DNA of 26,100 nucleotides from an uncultured bacterium (GCA_902464375.1 CABQIM010000012.1:1-26100); one strand, 5' to 3'; positions 6,894 through 15,118 are shown, counted from the first letter of the stretch. Notes: generated by a model not told the origin, from the sequence alone. Numbers and translations: made by a program.

Positions 6894-9035
6894 ATGGTAC
6901 CGGAAACAAAAAGTTTTCAATTAGAAATCGGCGGTAAGACCGTCACTGTAGAAACTGGAAAGTATGCACAATCAACTAATGGCAGCGTTACCGTAAGATG
7001 CGGAGATACAATGCTTTTTGTTCACTGTTGTGTAAGTAAAGAACCAAGAGTAGGGATAGACTTTTTCCCACTTCTTATTGATTATGAAGAAAGAATGTCT
7101 TCTATCGGACGTATCCCAGGTGGATACAACCGTTCAGAAGGAAAAGCCAGTGACAAAGCTATTTTGGTTTCTCGTTTAATCGATAGACCAATCAGACCTT
7201 TGTTCCCTAAAGGATATAGAAACGATATTCAAATAGTTGCACAATTATTCAGCTACGACCAACAAAATCAACCTGATACGTTGGCTATGTTAGGTGCTTC
7301 TTGTGCTTTAATGTTATCAGGAGCTCCTTTTGAAGGTCCTATCGGTGCTGTTAGAGTTTCAAAAGTTGATGGTCAACTTATTGCTAACCCAACTCACCAA
7401 CAAGCAGACAAATCAGATTTAGATATCGTTGTTGCCGGTACTCACGACAGCGTTATCATGGTTGAAGCTGGCTGCAAATTCGTTACAGAAGACGATATTA
7501 TGGAAGCTGTTGAATTCGCTCAAGGCGAAATCAGAAAACAATGCGAAGCTCAAGTTGAGTTCGCAAAAGCTTGTGGTGTTGTTAAGGAAGAATTTGTTAA
7601 CCCTTATGACACAACAGAATTAAAAAATATTATTAACGAAGTTGCTCACGATATGATTTTTGACGCATATCACAACTTTGACAGAAAATATAGACAAGAA
7701 AAGCTTGAAGAAGCTAAAAAAATGGTTAAAGAAAGAGTTGAAGCTCTACCGGAAGATCATTACATCCACCAAATCATTGAAGAAACAGGTATTGACTTTG
7801 TTGCAGAAGAATTCAAAGCTGCTGAAAAGAAAATTATGCGTGCAATGATTCTTGACGAAGGTGTAAGAGCTGATGGACGTAAACCAACCGAAGTTAGACC
7901 TATCTGGTGTGAAGTTGGTGTTATTCCTAGAGCTCACGGTTCTGCTGTATTCACTCGTGGACAAACTCAAATCTTGTCTGTAGCAACACTTGCAGGCCCT
8001 GGTATGAAACAAGAACTTGATGGTGTTGACCCTGAAACAGAAAAAACATATATGCACAAATATATTTTCCCAGGATTCTCAGTTGGCGAAGTAAAACCTC
8101 TAAGAGGCCCAGGAAGACGTGAAGTTGGTCACGGCAACTTAGCTGAAAGAGCTAACGTTCCGGCATTACCTTCTCAAGAAGAATTTGGTTATACAATTCG
8201 TGTAACATCTGATGTATTGGAATCAAACGGTTCAACATCAATGGGTTCAACTTGCGGTTCTTCAATGGCTTTGATGAATGCAGGTGTTCCTGTTAAATGT
8301 ATGATTGGCGGTGTTGCAATGGGTATGATTACAGAAGAAGGTAAAGAACCTGTTGTATTAACTGATATCCAAGGTATTGAAGACTTCCTTGGAGATATGG
8401 ACTTCAAAGTTACTGGTAACGATGATGGTATCACAGCTCTTCAAATGGATATGAAAGCTAAAGGTATTGCAAATGAAACTTTGAGAAGAGCTTTGGCTCA
8501 AGCAAAAGAAGGTAGATTGCATATCTTAGGTGAAATGAGAAAGGTTATTACAAAACCTGCAGATCATTTATCTCCATTTGCACCAAGTATTTCTACAATG
8601 ACTATTCCAACTGAAGATATCGGAACAGTTATCGGACCTGGTGGTAAACAAATCAGAGCTATCATTGAAGCTTCAGGTGCTGAAATCGATATTCAAGATA
8701 GTGGTGTAGTAACAATTACATCTAATGACCAAGAAGGCGCAACTATTGCTAAGAAAATGATTAAAGACCTTACTTTCAAACCAGAAGTAGGAATGGTAAT
8801 TAAAGGTAAAGTCGTAAGAATCATTCCTATCGGTGCATTTGTTGAACTTGGCGGTGGAAAAGACGGTATGGTTCATATTTCTCAAATCTGTCAAGAAAGA
8901 ATTGAAACAATTGAACCACACGTTAATATCGGTGACGAAGTAATCGTTAAGGTTATCAAAATCGATGATAAAGGTAGAATCAACCTTACTATCAAGGGCG
9001 TAACTGAAGAAGACAAAGCTAAATTGGAAGCTTAG
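6894..9035 (+). CDS. pnp: Polyribonucleotide nucleotidyltransferase (PNPase)
   Basis: PNPase is a trimeric 3'-5' phosphorolytic exoribonuclease in mRNA turnover. The 713 residues contain two RNase PH-like domains joined by an alpha-helical domain. The second PH domain shows FPGFSVGEVKPLRGPGRREVGHG and TSDVLESNGSTSMG. They are followed by a KH domain (from about 570, IGTVIGPGGKQIRAI) and an S1 domain (from about 629, VIKGKVVRIIPIGAFVEL, GMVHIS). It is full length. Start: ATG at 6894 after AAGGA (6886-6890). It is transcribed alone from its own promoter and ends in a strong terminator. Confidence 0.98.
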   Translation: MVPETKSFQLEIGGKTVTVETGKYAQSTNGSVTVRCGDTMLFVHCCVSKEPRVGIDFFPLLIDYEERMSSIGRIPGGYNRSEGKASDKAILVSRLIDRPIRPLFPKGYRNDIQIVAQLFSYDQQNQPDTLAMLGASCALMLSGAPFEGPIGAVRVSKVDGQLIANPTHQQADKSDLDIVVAGTHDSVIMVEAGCKFVTEDDIMEAVEFAQGEIRKQCEAQVEFAKACGVVKEEFVNPYDTTELKNIINEVAHDMIFDAYHNFDRKYRQEKLEEAKKMVKERVEALPEDHYIHQIIEETGIDFVAEEFKAAEKKIMRAMILDEGVRADGRKPTEVRPIWCEVGVIPRAHGSAVFTRGQTQILSVATLAGPGMKQELDGVDPETEKTYMHKYIFPGFSVGEVKPLRGPGRREVGHGNLAERANVPALPSQEEFGYTIRVTSDVLESNGSTSMGSTCGSSMALMNAGVPVKCMIGGVAMGMITEEGKEPVVLTDIQGIEDFLGDMDFKVTGNDDGITALQMDMKAKGIANETLRRALAQAKEGRLHILGEMRKVITKPADHLSPFAPSISTMTIPTEDIGTVIGPGGKQIRAIIEASGAEIDIQDSGVVTITSNDQEGATIAKKMIKDLTFKPEVGMVIKGKVVRIIPIGAFVELGGGKDGMVHISQICQERIETIEPHVNIGDEVIVKVIKIDDKGRINLTIKGVTEEDKAKLEA

Positions 9036-9063
9036 TTTTTAGTTAAACCTAGTTAAAAGAAAT

Positions 9064-9106
9064 AAAAACTTTCAGATTTTGCAATACAGAATCTGAAAGT
9101 TTTTTA
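9064..9106 (+). terminator. Rho-independent terminator of pnp
   Basis: A perfect 15-bp stem, AAAAACTTTCAGATT (9064-9078) with AATCTGAAAGTTTTT (9090-9104), with an 11-nt loop and a terminal T-tract. Confidence 0.9.
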
Positions 9107-9121
9107 TTCGGCACAAATTTT

Positions 9122-9157
9122 ACTAGCAAATTATCTTTTTACGTGTTTTTATATAAG
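9122..9157 (+). promoter_or_regulatory. Promoter of the 9185 gene with ACTAGCAAATT box
   Basis: ACTAGCAAATT at 9122-9132 and TATAAG at 9152-9157 reproduce the arrangement at 136-171 with the same 30-nt offset. No TTGACA-like -35 is present. Transcription would start near 9164, just before the Shine-Dalgarno sequence at 9175-9180. Confidence 0.5.
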
Positions 9158-9184
9158 AAAGATTAGGGTATAAAAAGGGAAAAC

Positions 9185-10021
9185 ATGAGAATTTTACCAA
9201 TATCAATAAATTTTTCAAATATAAACAACACAAAGCAATACAATCAGAATACATTTCTTGGCAAAACACCGAAAAGTTCTAATATAGCAGATACTTTTCA
9301 GAAATCAGCCAATGCAATCACTGATGAATCAACTATAATGCAGCTCAGAGAAACAGCACGACAATTCAGTAGTGTTTTCTTTACAACTGTTGCTCTAAAG
9401 GACGTAAAGAATTTACAACAAAAATATAAAGACATTTTAAATATTTCAGATAAAGATAAATTTTTAGACAACGCATTTACTGAACTAAAAAAAGATTTTG
9501 GGCTTGATAAAATACCTATAACACTCAATAAAAACTATAAATACGGGAAAAAAGCTAAAAATATAGAAACGGCTGCCAATATAACTACACACTATAGTGA
9601 TGGTTACTTGGAAGTTAGCGTTGATAAGCGTTTACCTAATAAAGATTTATTTGAAAGTCTGACACATGAACTTAGACACGCACTGCAGCAACTTAAAATT
9701 TATCAATATGCCTCAAAAAATGAGTATAAAAAATTAATACTAAATAAATTTTTAAATGGCTGCCCAACTACTGACAAAACAGATATCCGCATTATGAAAG
9801 AAATTGTAGATAATGATATTGATGCGATGTTTAATTTCTTTAAAAATGCCGGTATAAAAAGACCACGCAGAAAAGATGGCAGTCACATTCTTGCGCAAAA
9901 ACTTCTGGAAACAACCGGAATTTTAGAAAAAGAATCAGTAAAAAACTATATAGCATCATTTGCAGAAAGAGATGCTATGCTTGCCGAAATAAATATTATG
10001 CGTGCAATCTTTAATAACTAA
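9185..10021 (+). CDS. Putative zincin-like metallopeptidase with N-terminal F-motif
   Basis: The 278-residue protein starts at an ATG after AAAAAGGGA. Residues 157-170 read ESLTHELRHALQQL and contain HELRH (161-165), the HExxH zinc-binding and catalytic motif of zincins. A likely third ligand is E261 in FAERDAMLAE; that assignment is inference. No signal peptide is visible. The N-terminus has ISINFSN (residues 6-12) and then NTFLGKTP (22-29), resembling the F-motif N-termini of the proteins at 209 and 25692. No other domain is recognised. It has its own promoter and converges on the HTH gene, the two stops overlapping by 4 nt. Substrate and location are unknown. Confidence 0.7.
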   Translation: MRILPISINFSNINNTKQYNQNTFLGKTPKSSNIADTFQKSANAITDESTIMQLRETARQFSSVFFTTVALKDVKNLQQKYKDILNISDKDKFLDNAFTELKKDFGLDKIPITLNKNYKYGKKAKNIETAANITTHYSDGYLEVSVDKRLPNKDLFESLTHELRHALQQLKIYQYASKNEYKKLILNKFLNGCPTTDKTDIRIMKEIVDNDIDAMFNFFKNAGIKRPRRKDGSHILAQKLLETTGILEKESVKNYIASFAERDAMLAEINIMRAIFNN

Positions 10022-10248
10022 TCTAAAATTTTACTCAAATCAAAAACATGCTCTGCACCAAGTTTAATGCTCTTCACCGCAGCTTGAACTCTATTAGACA
10101 CTCCAAGCTTTTTGTAAATTGATGCAACATGTGCTTTTGTTGTATGGTTGGAGATAAATAACTTTTCTGAAATTTCTTTGTTGTTCAAGCCTAATAATAA
10201 CAAGTTAAGTACTTCTAGTTCTCTTTCCGTAAAAAGTTTTAGTAACAC
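10018..10248 (-). CDS. GerE-like single-domain LuxR-family HTH regulator
   Basis: This is a 76-residue protein consisting almost only of a LuxR-type helix-turn-helix: FTERELEVLNLLLLGLNNKE, ISEKLFIS, TTKAHVASIYKKLGV, NRVQAA. There is no receiver or ligand-binding domain, so it resembles stand-alone GerE. The GTG start at 10248 is supported by AGAGGAA 6-7 nt upstream and an in-frame TGA shortly before it; the nearby ATG is out of frame. It is divergent from the coiled-coil gene at 10451, sharing a 202-nt intergenic region, and may control it. That role is inference. Confidence 0.88.
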   Translation of the reverse strand: MLLKLFTERELEVLNLLLLGLNNKEISEKLFISNHTTKAHVASIYKKLGVSNRVQAAVKSIKLGAEHVFDLSKILD

Positions 10249-10366
10249 CGCATTTCCTCTTCTTCAGCCTCATAAACCTTATTATATTTGTACAATATCA
10301 CCGATGAATAGTCTATAAGCTCGGTGGCTACTTTTTTACACAATAAGCGAGATTTATCATTAAGTT

Positions 10367-10385
10367 TTGTAACATTTTTTGTAAA
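10367..10385. promoter_or_regulatory. Candidate operator TTGTAACA...TTGTAAA upstream of the coiled-coil gene
   Basis: TTGTAACA (10367-10374) and TTGTAAA (10379-10385) form a direct repeat 84 nt before the ATG at 10451. The same pair occurs at 15374-15390, 91 nt before the gene at 15465. It could be the site of the divergent GerE-like regulator; this is inference from two occurrences only. Confidence 0.35.
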
Positions 10386-10450
10386 CGCTGAAATTAGCTA
10401 CGTTTTCAATACTTTTTATATATAAGATGGTATAAATAGGAAGCAGTAAG

Positions 10451-11668
10451 ATGGCACCGGAATTTGATTTACAATCAGCATTAAATAAGGCAATGAGCCA
10501 ATTAGGCTCAATCAATTCTGATACTTCTAGCAAAGCTAGCGGTTCATCTGAATCTGCTTATATTAATTCTGTTTGGGGATTAGTTCAAGACGGTCAAGAA
10601 GTTGCTCAAGGTAATGACGAACAAAAAGCAAAAGCTATGACAAACATTCTTGACGGTATCATGAACTTGATTTCCTTCTCAAAAAATCAAAATGCACAAG
10701 CTAACAAAGAAGTTAAGAAAAATTCTGATGCAATAAATAAAAATGAACAAGCTGCTGATAAAAAGGCACAAGAAATTCAACAATCAATTGAAAAAATTGT
10801 TGGAGATATTAGTTCAAACACTTCTAGTATCAATGACGCATTAGCTGCTATTGAAAAACTTGGCGATAATGGTGATATCGCAAAAGTTCAGGAACAAATT
10901 CAAGAACAGTTAGATAAAATTGACCAAGCAAAAGAAGATTTAAAAGACCCTGATAAACGTGACGACGCACTTGAAACAATCAGTGCAGCAGCTAGTGCTA
11001 TCGATGGTTTAGTCGCAAATATTCAAAATATCCAAAGTGTTATTGAAGAACAAAACACAATTGTTGAAGAAAATGTTAACAACATTTCTGAATTGATTTC
11101 AGATTCAGCAACTAAGATTTCAGAAGGAGTTGCAGAACTTCAACAATATATTCAAAAAGGAACAGCCTTAGGAAGTGAATCAACAAGATTGACTACGCAA
11201 GGCGGCATTGATGTTCCAACTGGTAAAGCAGAAGTAAAAGCCGGTGAAGCAATTAATTCAAACGCATTCTCTGCTGTAGGTTCCGGTGGCAAAGGCGCTA
11301 AATTAATAATGGACGGAACACAAAGAGATTCTGCCGGCCAAACAAGAATTCAAGGCGGAGCTAAAAACCTTCAATCATTAACCGCATCTATCGGTAAAAT
11401 CGGAGGAGATTTAAGTTCTTTAGCAGAATATACAAATTCTATCGGTAAAATCGGTGAAGGTGTTGCAAGCCTTGCTGAACAATACACTAATTCAATCCAA
11501 CCTTATATTGAAGCTACCGGCACTTGGGATGTTGATGCAATAAAAGAAGCAAATACTGAATTGCAATCTCAAGTAAAAGCTTTCGATGGAACTCAAAATC
11601 CTAACAACCAAAACGGACAAGAATTTAACTACGATAGCTCTAAGTTTAGAAAAGCTTTTGGACTTTAA
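10451..11668 (+). CDS. Coiled-coil protein of unknown function
   Basis: The 405-residue protein starts at an ATG after AGGAAG. No signal peptide or membrane segment is visible. Residues about 75-245 are Gln/Glu/Lys/Ala/Ile-rich with heptad-like spacing, suggesting long coiled coils. The C-terminal third is Gly/Ser/Asn-rich and contains two copies of SIGKIG (residues 313 and 330, 17 apart), each followed by a SLAE.YTNSI-like segment. It is acidic and lacks Cys. Family not recognised; it could be a secreted or surface filament-like protein, or a secretion-system substrate exported without a signal peptide, but nothing here proves that. A strong terminator follows. Confidence 0.75.
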   Translation: MAPEFDLQSALNKAMSQLGSINSDTSSKASGSSESAYINSVWGLVQDGQEVAQGNDEQKAKAMTNILDGIMNLISFSKNQNAQANKEVKKNSDAINKNEQAADKKAQEIQQSIEKIVGDISSNTSSINDALAAIEKLGDNGDIAKVQEQIQEQLDKIDQAKEDLKDPDKRDDALETISAAASAIDGLVANIQNIQSVIEEQNTIVEENVNNISELISDSATKISEGVAELQQYIQKGTALGSESTRLTTQGGIDVPTGKAEVKAGEAINSNAFSAVGSGGKGAKLIMDGTQRDSAGQTRIQGGAKNLQSLTASIGKIGGDLSSLAEYTNSIGKIGEGVASLAEQYTNSIQPYIEATGTWDVDAIKEANTELQSQVKAFDGTQNPNNQNGQEFNYDSSKFRKAFGL

Positions 11669-11678
11669 TTTAGTTAAA

Positions 11679-11710
11679 AGTTGAAAATTGAAAGTGGAAA
11701 GTTGTTTTAA
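11679..11710. repeat. Short dispersed repeat (copy 1)
   Basis: This stretch contains AAAGTGGAAAGTT preceded by AGTTGAAAAT. It matches 16746-16778 almost base for base, and both copies lie just after a stop codon. It is non-coding and its function is unknown. Confidence 0.5.
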
Positions 11711-11800
11711 AATGGTTAGTTGTTGCACTTACCAGCTTGCTTAACATCTAGACGACACCTCATAACATCTAAACATCAAAAAAATATAAAGAATTTATAA

Positions 11801-11845
11801 AGTTTTTTAGCGAGTGTAAAATTTACACTCGCTAAAAACTTTTTG
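11801..11845 (+). terminator. Terminator after the coiled-coil gene
   Basis: A 17-bp near-perfect inverted repeat, TTTTTAGCGAGTGTAAA (11804-11820) with TTTACACTCGCTAAAAA (11822-11838), is followed by CTTTTTGG. The 303-nt region 11669-11971 holds this hairpin, the short repeat at 11679 and the adhE promoter, and no further gene that I can see. Confidence 0.75.
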
Positions 11846-11906
11846 GCATGCGGATTGTGGCGAATTTATATACTCCTTATCCCTTAAAACCTTATGTACA
11901 CTTGCG

Positions 11907-11935
11907 TTGACAATAATTTCAATTTGTGTTGCAAT
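11907..11935 (+). promoter_or_regulatory. Candidate adhE promoter
   Basis: A perfect TTGACA (11907-11912), a 17-nt spacer and TGCAAT (11930-11935, 4 of 6 consensus) would start transcription about 30 nt before the ATG. I see no clear Rex-type TTGTG...CACAA palindrome. Confidence 0.45.
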
Positions 11936-11971
11936 ATTGTTATAGCCGTACTAAAAAAAGGAGATTCAAAT

Positions 11972-14632
11972 ATGACAACTAAGACTAAAAAGAATGTTGA
12001 ATCTTTGGAAAAAAGCCTAGAAGCTTCTTCAAATGTTGTTGAAACACTTGAACAATTAGAAGGCTTAATTTCTAGAGTTCACAAAGCTCAAAGAATTTTC
12101 GCAACTTTTTCTCAAGAAAAAGTTGATGCAATATTCAAAGCAGCAGCTACAGCAGCAGATAAGGCTCGTATCCCTCTTGCTAGAATGGCTGTTGAAGAAA
12201 CTGGCATGGGTATCTTAGAAGATAAAATCATCAAGAACCACTTTGCTTCTGAATATATTTACAACAAACATAAACACGCTAAAACTTGCGGTATCATTAA
12301 AGAAGACAAAATCAATGGTACAAAAGTTGTTGCAGAACCTCTAGGTGTTTTGGCAGGTATCGTTCCTACTACAAACCCTACTTCTACAGCTATCTTCAAA
12401 TCTTTAATTTCATTAAAGACTAGAAACGGTATCATCTTCTCACCACACCCAAGAGCTAAAAAATCTACAATTGCAGCTGCTAAAATCGTTTTAGATGCTG
12501 CTGTTAAAGCTGGTGCTCCAGAAGATATCATCGGATGGATTGATGTTCCTTCAATCGAACTTTCAAGTGCATTGATGAAACACCCTAACATCGATTGTAT
12601 CTTAGCTACAGGTGGTCCTGGCATGGTTAAAGCTGCTTATTCATCAGGTAACCCAGCTTTAGGTGTTGGTCCTGGTAATACTCCAGCTGTTATTGATGAA
12701 ACTGCTGATATTAAAATGGCTGTTTCTTCAATCCTTATGTCTAAATCTTTCGACAACGGTATGATTTGTGCTTCTGAACAATCAGTTGTAGTTGTTGATA
12801 GCATTTACGAAGAAGTTAAGAAAGAATTCGTATACAGAGGTGCTTACCTTGTTAACGAAGGTCAACAACAAAAATTAATCGACCTTCCTCTTATCGATCC
12901 AAAGAGAGGTACTGCTCACCCTGACGTAGTTGGTCAAAAACCTCACAGAATCGCTGAATTAGCAGGTTTTGGCAACGAAGTTCCAGAAGATGCAAAAATC
13001 TTATTGGTTGAAAGACCTGAAGTTGATTGGGAAGATCCATTCTCAAGAGAAAAATTATCACCAGTTCTAACTCTTTACAGAGCTAGTGATTTTGAAGACG
13101 CTACAGAAAAAGCTTACCACCTAGTAAGCAAAGGTGGCGCTGGTCACACTTCAGTTCTTTACACAGACGAACGTAAAAAAGACAGAATCAACATGTTTGG
13201 CGAAAAAATGCCAACTTGTAGAGTTCTAATCAACTCTCCATCATCTCAAGGTGGTATTGGTGACTTGTTCAACTTCAGACTTGAACCATCACTAACTCTA
13301 GGCTGCGGTTCTTGGGGCGGTAACGCTGTTTCAGGTAACGTTGGCGTAGAAAACTTATTGAACTACAAAACCGTTGCTGAAAGGAGAGAAAATATGTTAT
13401 GGTTCAAAGTTCCTTCTAAAGTTTACTTCAAGAGAGGTGCTACTGACTTAGCTCTTCGTGAATTAGAAGGTAAAAAACGTGCATTTATCGTAACTGATAG
13501 ATTCTTATTCAATTCAGGTGCTGTTAATGCAATCACTAATGTACTTGATGAAATCGGTATTGAACATGAAGTATTCTTCGATGTTAAACCGGATCCAACA
13601 TTATCTACAATTGACCAAGCTATGGCTATTATGAAACCATTTGAACCTGATGTAATCATTTCATTAGGTGGTGGTTCTCCAATGGACGCAGCTAAGATTA
13701 TGTGGTTATTGTATGAACAACCTGATACAAACTTTGAAGATATCGCTATGAGATTTATGGATATCAGAAAGAGAATTTGCAGAATCCCTGAATTAGGTAA
13801 AAAAGCTACTATGGTTGCTATCCCTACAACTTCTGGTACTGGTTCTGAAGTTACTCCATTCGCAATCATTACTGATGACCAATCTCACGTTAAGTACGCT
13901 ATTGCAGATTACGCATTGACTCCAAACATGGCAATCGTTGACCCTAACTTCGTTGATGGTATGCCAAAAGGCTTGACTGCTGCATCTGGTATCGATGCTT
14001 TAGTTCACGCATTTGAAGCTTACGTATCTTGTATGGCAACTAACTTCACTAACTCAAACGCTTTAGAAGCATCTAAGTTAGTATTCAGATACTTAGAACG
14101 TTCTTACAAGGAAGGTGCTAACGATCCTATCGCTAGAGAAAAAATGCACTACGCTGCTACAATCGCAGGTATGGCATTCGCTAACTCATTCTTAGGATTG
14201 TGCCACTCTATGGCTCACAAACTTGGTGCTATGTACCACGTTCCTCACGGCGTTGCTAATGCATTGTTATTCAGACAAATCATCAAGTACAATGCTTCTG
14301 ATGCTCCACACAAACAAGCAATCTTCCCTCAATACAAATTCCCTAACGCTAAGGCTAAATATGGTCAAATCGCTGATGAATTAGGCTTGGGCGGTAAGAA
14401 TGATGATGAAAAGGTTGAATTGTTAATCAAGGCAGTTGATGAATTGATGGACAAAATCGAACTTCCTAAGTCAATCAAAGACTTCGGCGTAGATGAAAAA
14501 ACATTCATGGATAACTTGGATGAACTTGTTGAATTGGCATTCGATGACCAATGTACAGGTGCTAACCCAGCTTACCCATTGATGTCTGATATCAAACAAA
14601 TCTACATCGACGGTTACTATGGTAATGTTTAA
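11972..14632 (+). CDS. adhE: Bifunctional aldehyde/alcohol dehydrogenase AdhE
   Basis: AdhE reduces acetyl-CoA to acetaldehyde and then ethanol, regenerating NAD+ in fermentation; family members assemble into spirosomes. The 886 residues are full length. The N-terminal CoA-acylating aldehyde dehydrogenase has the catalytic Cys in MICASEQ (C266) plus GVGPGNTPAVID. The C-terminal iron alcohol dehydrogenase (from about 475) has GGGSPMDAAK, PTTSGTGSE and the iron-binding histidines in LCHSMAHKLG and HVPHGVAN. The ATG at 11972 was chosen for AAAAAAGGAG (11954-11963) 8 nt upstream; the frame is open for 26 more codons but without such a site. An internal Shine-Dalgarno/ATG lies exactly at the domain junction. 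A strong terminator follows. Confidence 0.98.
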   Translation: MTTKTKKNVESLEKSLEASSNVVETLEQLEGLISRVHKAQRIFATFSQEKVDAIFKAAATAADKARIPLARMAVEETGMGILEDKIIKNHFASEYIYNKHKHAKTCGIIKEDKINGTKVVAEPLGVLAGIVPTTNPTSTAIFKSLISLKTRNGIIFSPHPRAKKSTIAAAKIVLDAAVKAGAPEDIIGWIDVPSIELSSALMKHPNIDCILATGGPGMVKAAYSSGNPALGVGPGNTPAVIDETADIKMAVSSILMSKSFDNGMICASEQSVVVVDSIYEEVKKEFVYRGAYLVNEGQQQKLIDLPLIDPKRGTAHPDVVGQKPHRIAELAGFGNEVPEDAKILLVERPEVDWEDPFSREKLSPVLTLYRASDFEDATEKAYHLVSKGGAGHTSVLYTDERKKDRINMFGEKMPTCRVLINSPSSQGGIGDLFNFRLEPSLTLGCGSWGGNAVSGNVGVENLLNYKTVAERRENMLWFKVPSKVYFKRGATDLALRELEGKKRAFIVTDRFLFNSGAVNAITNVLDEIGIEHEVFFDVKPDPTLSTIDQAMAIMKPFEPDVIISLGGGSPMDAAKIMWLLYEQPDTNFEDIAMRFMDIRKRICRIPELGKKATMVAIPTTSGTGSEVTPFAIITDDQSHVKYAIADYALTPNMAIVDPNFVDGMPKGLTAASGIDALVHAFEAYVSCMATNFTNSNALEASKLVFRYLERSYKEGANDPIAREKMHYAATIAGMAFANSFLGLCHSMAHKLGAMYHVPHGVANALLFRQIIKYNASDAPHKQAIFPQYKFPNAKAKYGQIADELGLGGKNDDEKVELLIKAVDELMDKIELPKSIKDFGVDEKTFMDNLDELVELAFDDQCTGANPAYPLMSDIKQIYIDGYYGNV
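13381..13396 (+). promoter_or_regulatory. Internal ribosome binding site and in-frame ATG in adhE
   Basis: AAGGAG (13381-13386) lies 7 nt before an ATG (13394-13396) that is in frame (M475 of ERRENMLW), at the start of the iron alcohol dehydrogenase half. Initiation there would give a separate 412-residue Fe-ADH. The residues are conserved in AdhE generally, so the match may be partly forced by protein sequence. Confidence 0.5.
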
Positions 14633-14656
14633 TTAATATTTAAACAATAATACACG

Positions 14657-14690
14657 AGGTGGTGCGTTCAAGGAACGCACCACCTTTTTT
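14657..14690 (+). terminator. Rho-independent terminator of adhE
   Basis: A 13-bp GC-rich stem, AGGTGGTGCGTTC (14657-14669) with GAACGCACCACCT (14673-14685), a 3-nt loop and a T6 tract. Confidence 0.95.
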
Positions 14691-14703
14691 AATAAAAATA
14701 ACC

Positions 14704-14734
14704 AATGTAGGTCAGGCAGTGCCTGACCTACATT
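14704..14734. repeat. Perfect palindromic hairpin repeat (TGTAGGTCAGGC)
   Basis: AATGTAGGTCAGGCA (14704-14718) is repeated inverted at 14720-14734 with one central base. No T-tract follows on the plus strand and the adhE terminator lies just before it, so it looks like a dispersed palindromic repeat. It starts with the same TGTAGGTC as the hairpin at 4201. Confidence 0.6.
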
Positions 14735-14783
14735 TAAAGAGGTAAGATATGTACAAAAAAGATTCTTCTTTTTTATTATTCCA

Positions 14784-14813
14784 AATAAAAAGCCTAATTC
14801 TTTCAAATTAGGC
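14784..14813 (-). terminator. Terminator of the minus-strand small gene
   Basis: GCCTAATT (14792-14799) and AATTAGGC (14806-14813) form an 8-bp stem with a 6-nt loop. Read on the minus strand it is followed by TTTTTATTT, the right form for a terminator of the gene ending at 14899. Confidence 0.75.
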
Positions 14814-14898
14814 GCTCTAGATAGGGGAATTAAATTAGTAAGATGGATTGGTATGTATAATTAAAATTTGTTTAAACATATCATCTCTTATTGCTTAA

Positions 14899-15072
14899 CT
14901 ATTGCTTTGTACGAGATATAAATGTTACTCTAGATTTCATATCCATTGCAAATAATCTCATTTCGTCCATCAAAACATAAGATTTATCAACTGCATGATT
15001 GTCTTGAATATAAAAATCTCTAGAAATTTGTGTTGCCATTGCATTAATATTATAAGTGTCCAATAAAGCCAT
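14899..15072 (-). CDS. Small 57-residue protein of unknown function
   Basis: A short open frame from an ATG at 15072 to TAG at 14899-14901. It is supported by GAGG 8 nt upstream on the minus strand, an intrinsic terminator about 85 nt downstream, and gene-like composition. The protein begins MALLDTYNINAMATQISRDF and ends SRTKQ. It is Met-rich (six or so), charged, with no signal peptide or membrane segment, and probably helical. Not recognised. It is divergent from the gene at 15465 across 392 nt. It could be a small regulator or toxin/antitoxin-like peptide, but nothing in the sequence decides that. Confidence 0.7.
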   Translation of the reverse strand: MALLDTYNINAMATQISRDFYIQDNHAVDKSYVLMDEMRLFAMDMKSRVTFISRTKQ

Positions 15073-15118
15073 AATCGTACCTCATCTTTTAAATCTCGTA
15101 TGATGAAAGAGCGTATTT

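Noticed and set aside
11840..11960. Rex-type redox operator upstream of adhE
   Set aside because: No TTGTG...CACAA palindrome is present; only a CAATATTG octamer, too short to claim.
11894..11971. N-terminal extension of AdhE by 26 codons
   Set aside because: The extension covers the likely promoter, and the ATG at 11972 has a strong Shine-Dalgarno sequence.
13423..13869. Long minus-strand frame inside adhE
   Set aside because: Antisense shadow of a highly conserved coding region; no ribosome binding site or recognisable protein.
14749..14811. A 20-codon plus-strand frame with AGAGG before its ATG
   Set aside because: Very short, low complexity, and it ends inside the minus-strand terminator hairpin; no support beyond a Shine-Dalgarno-like sequence.
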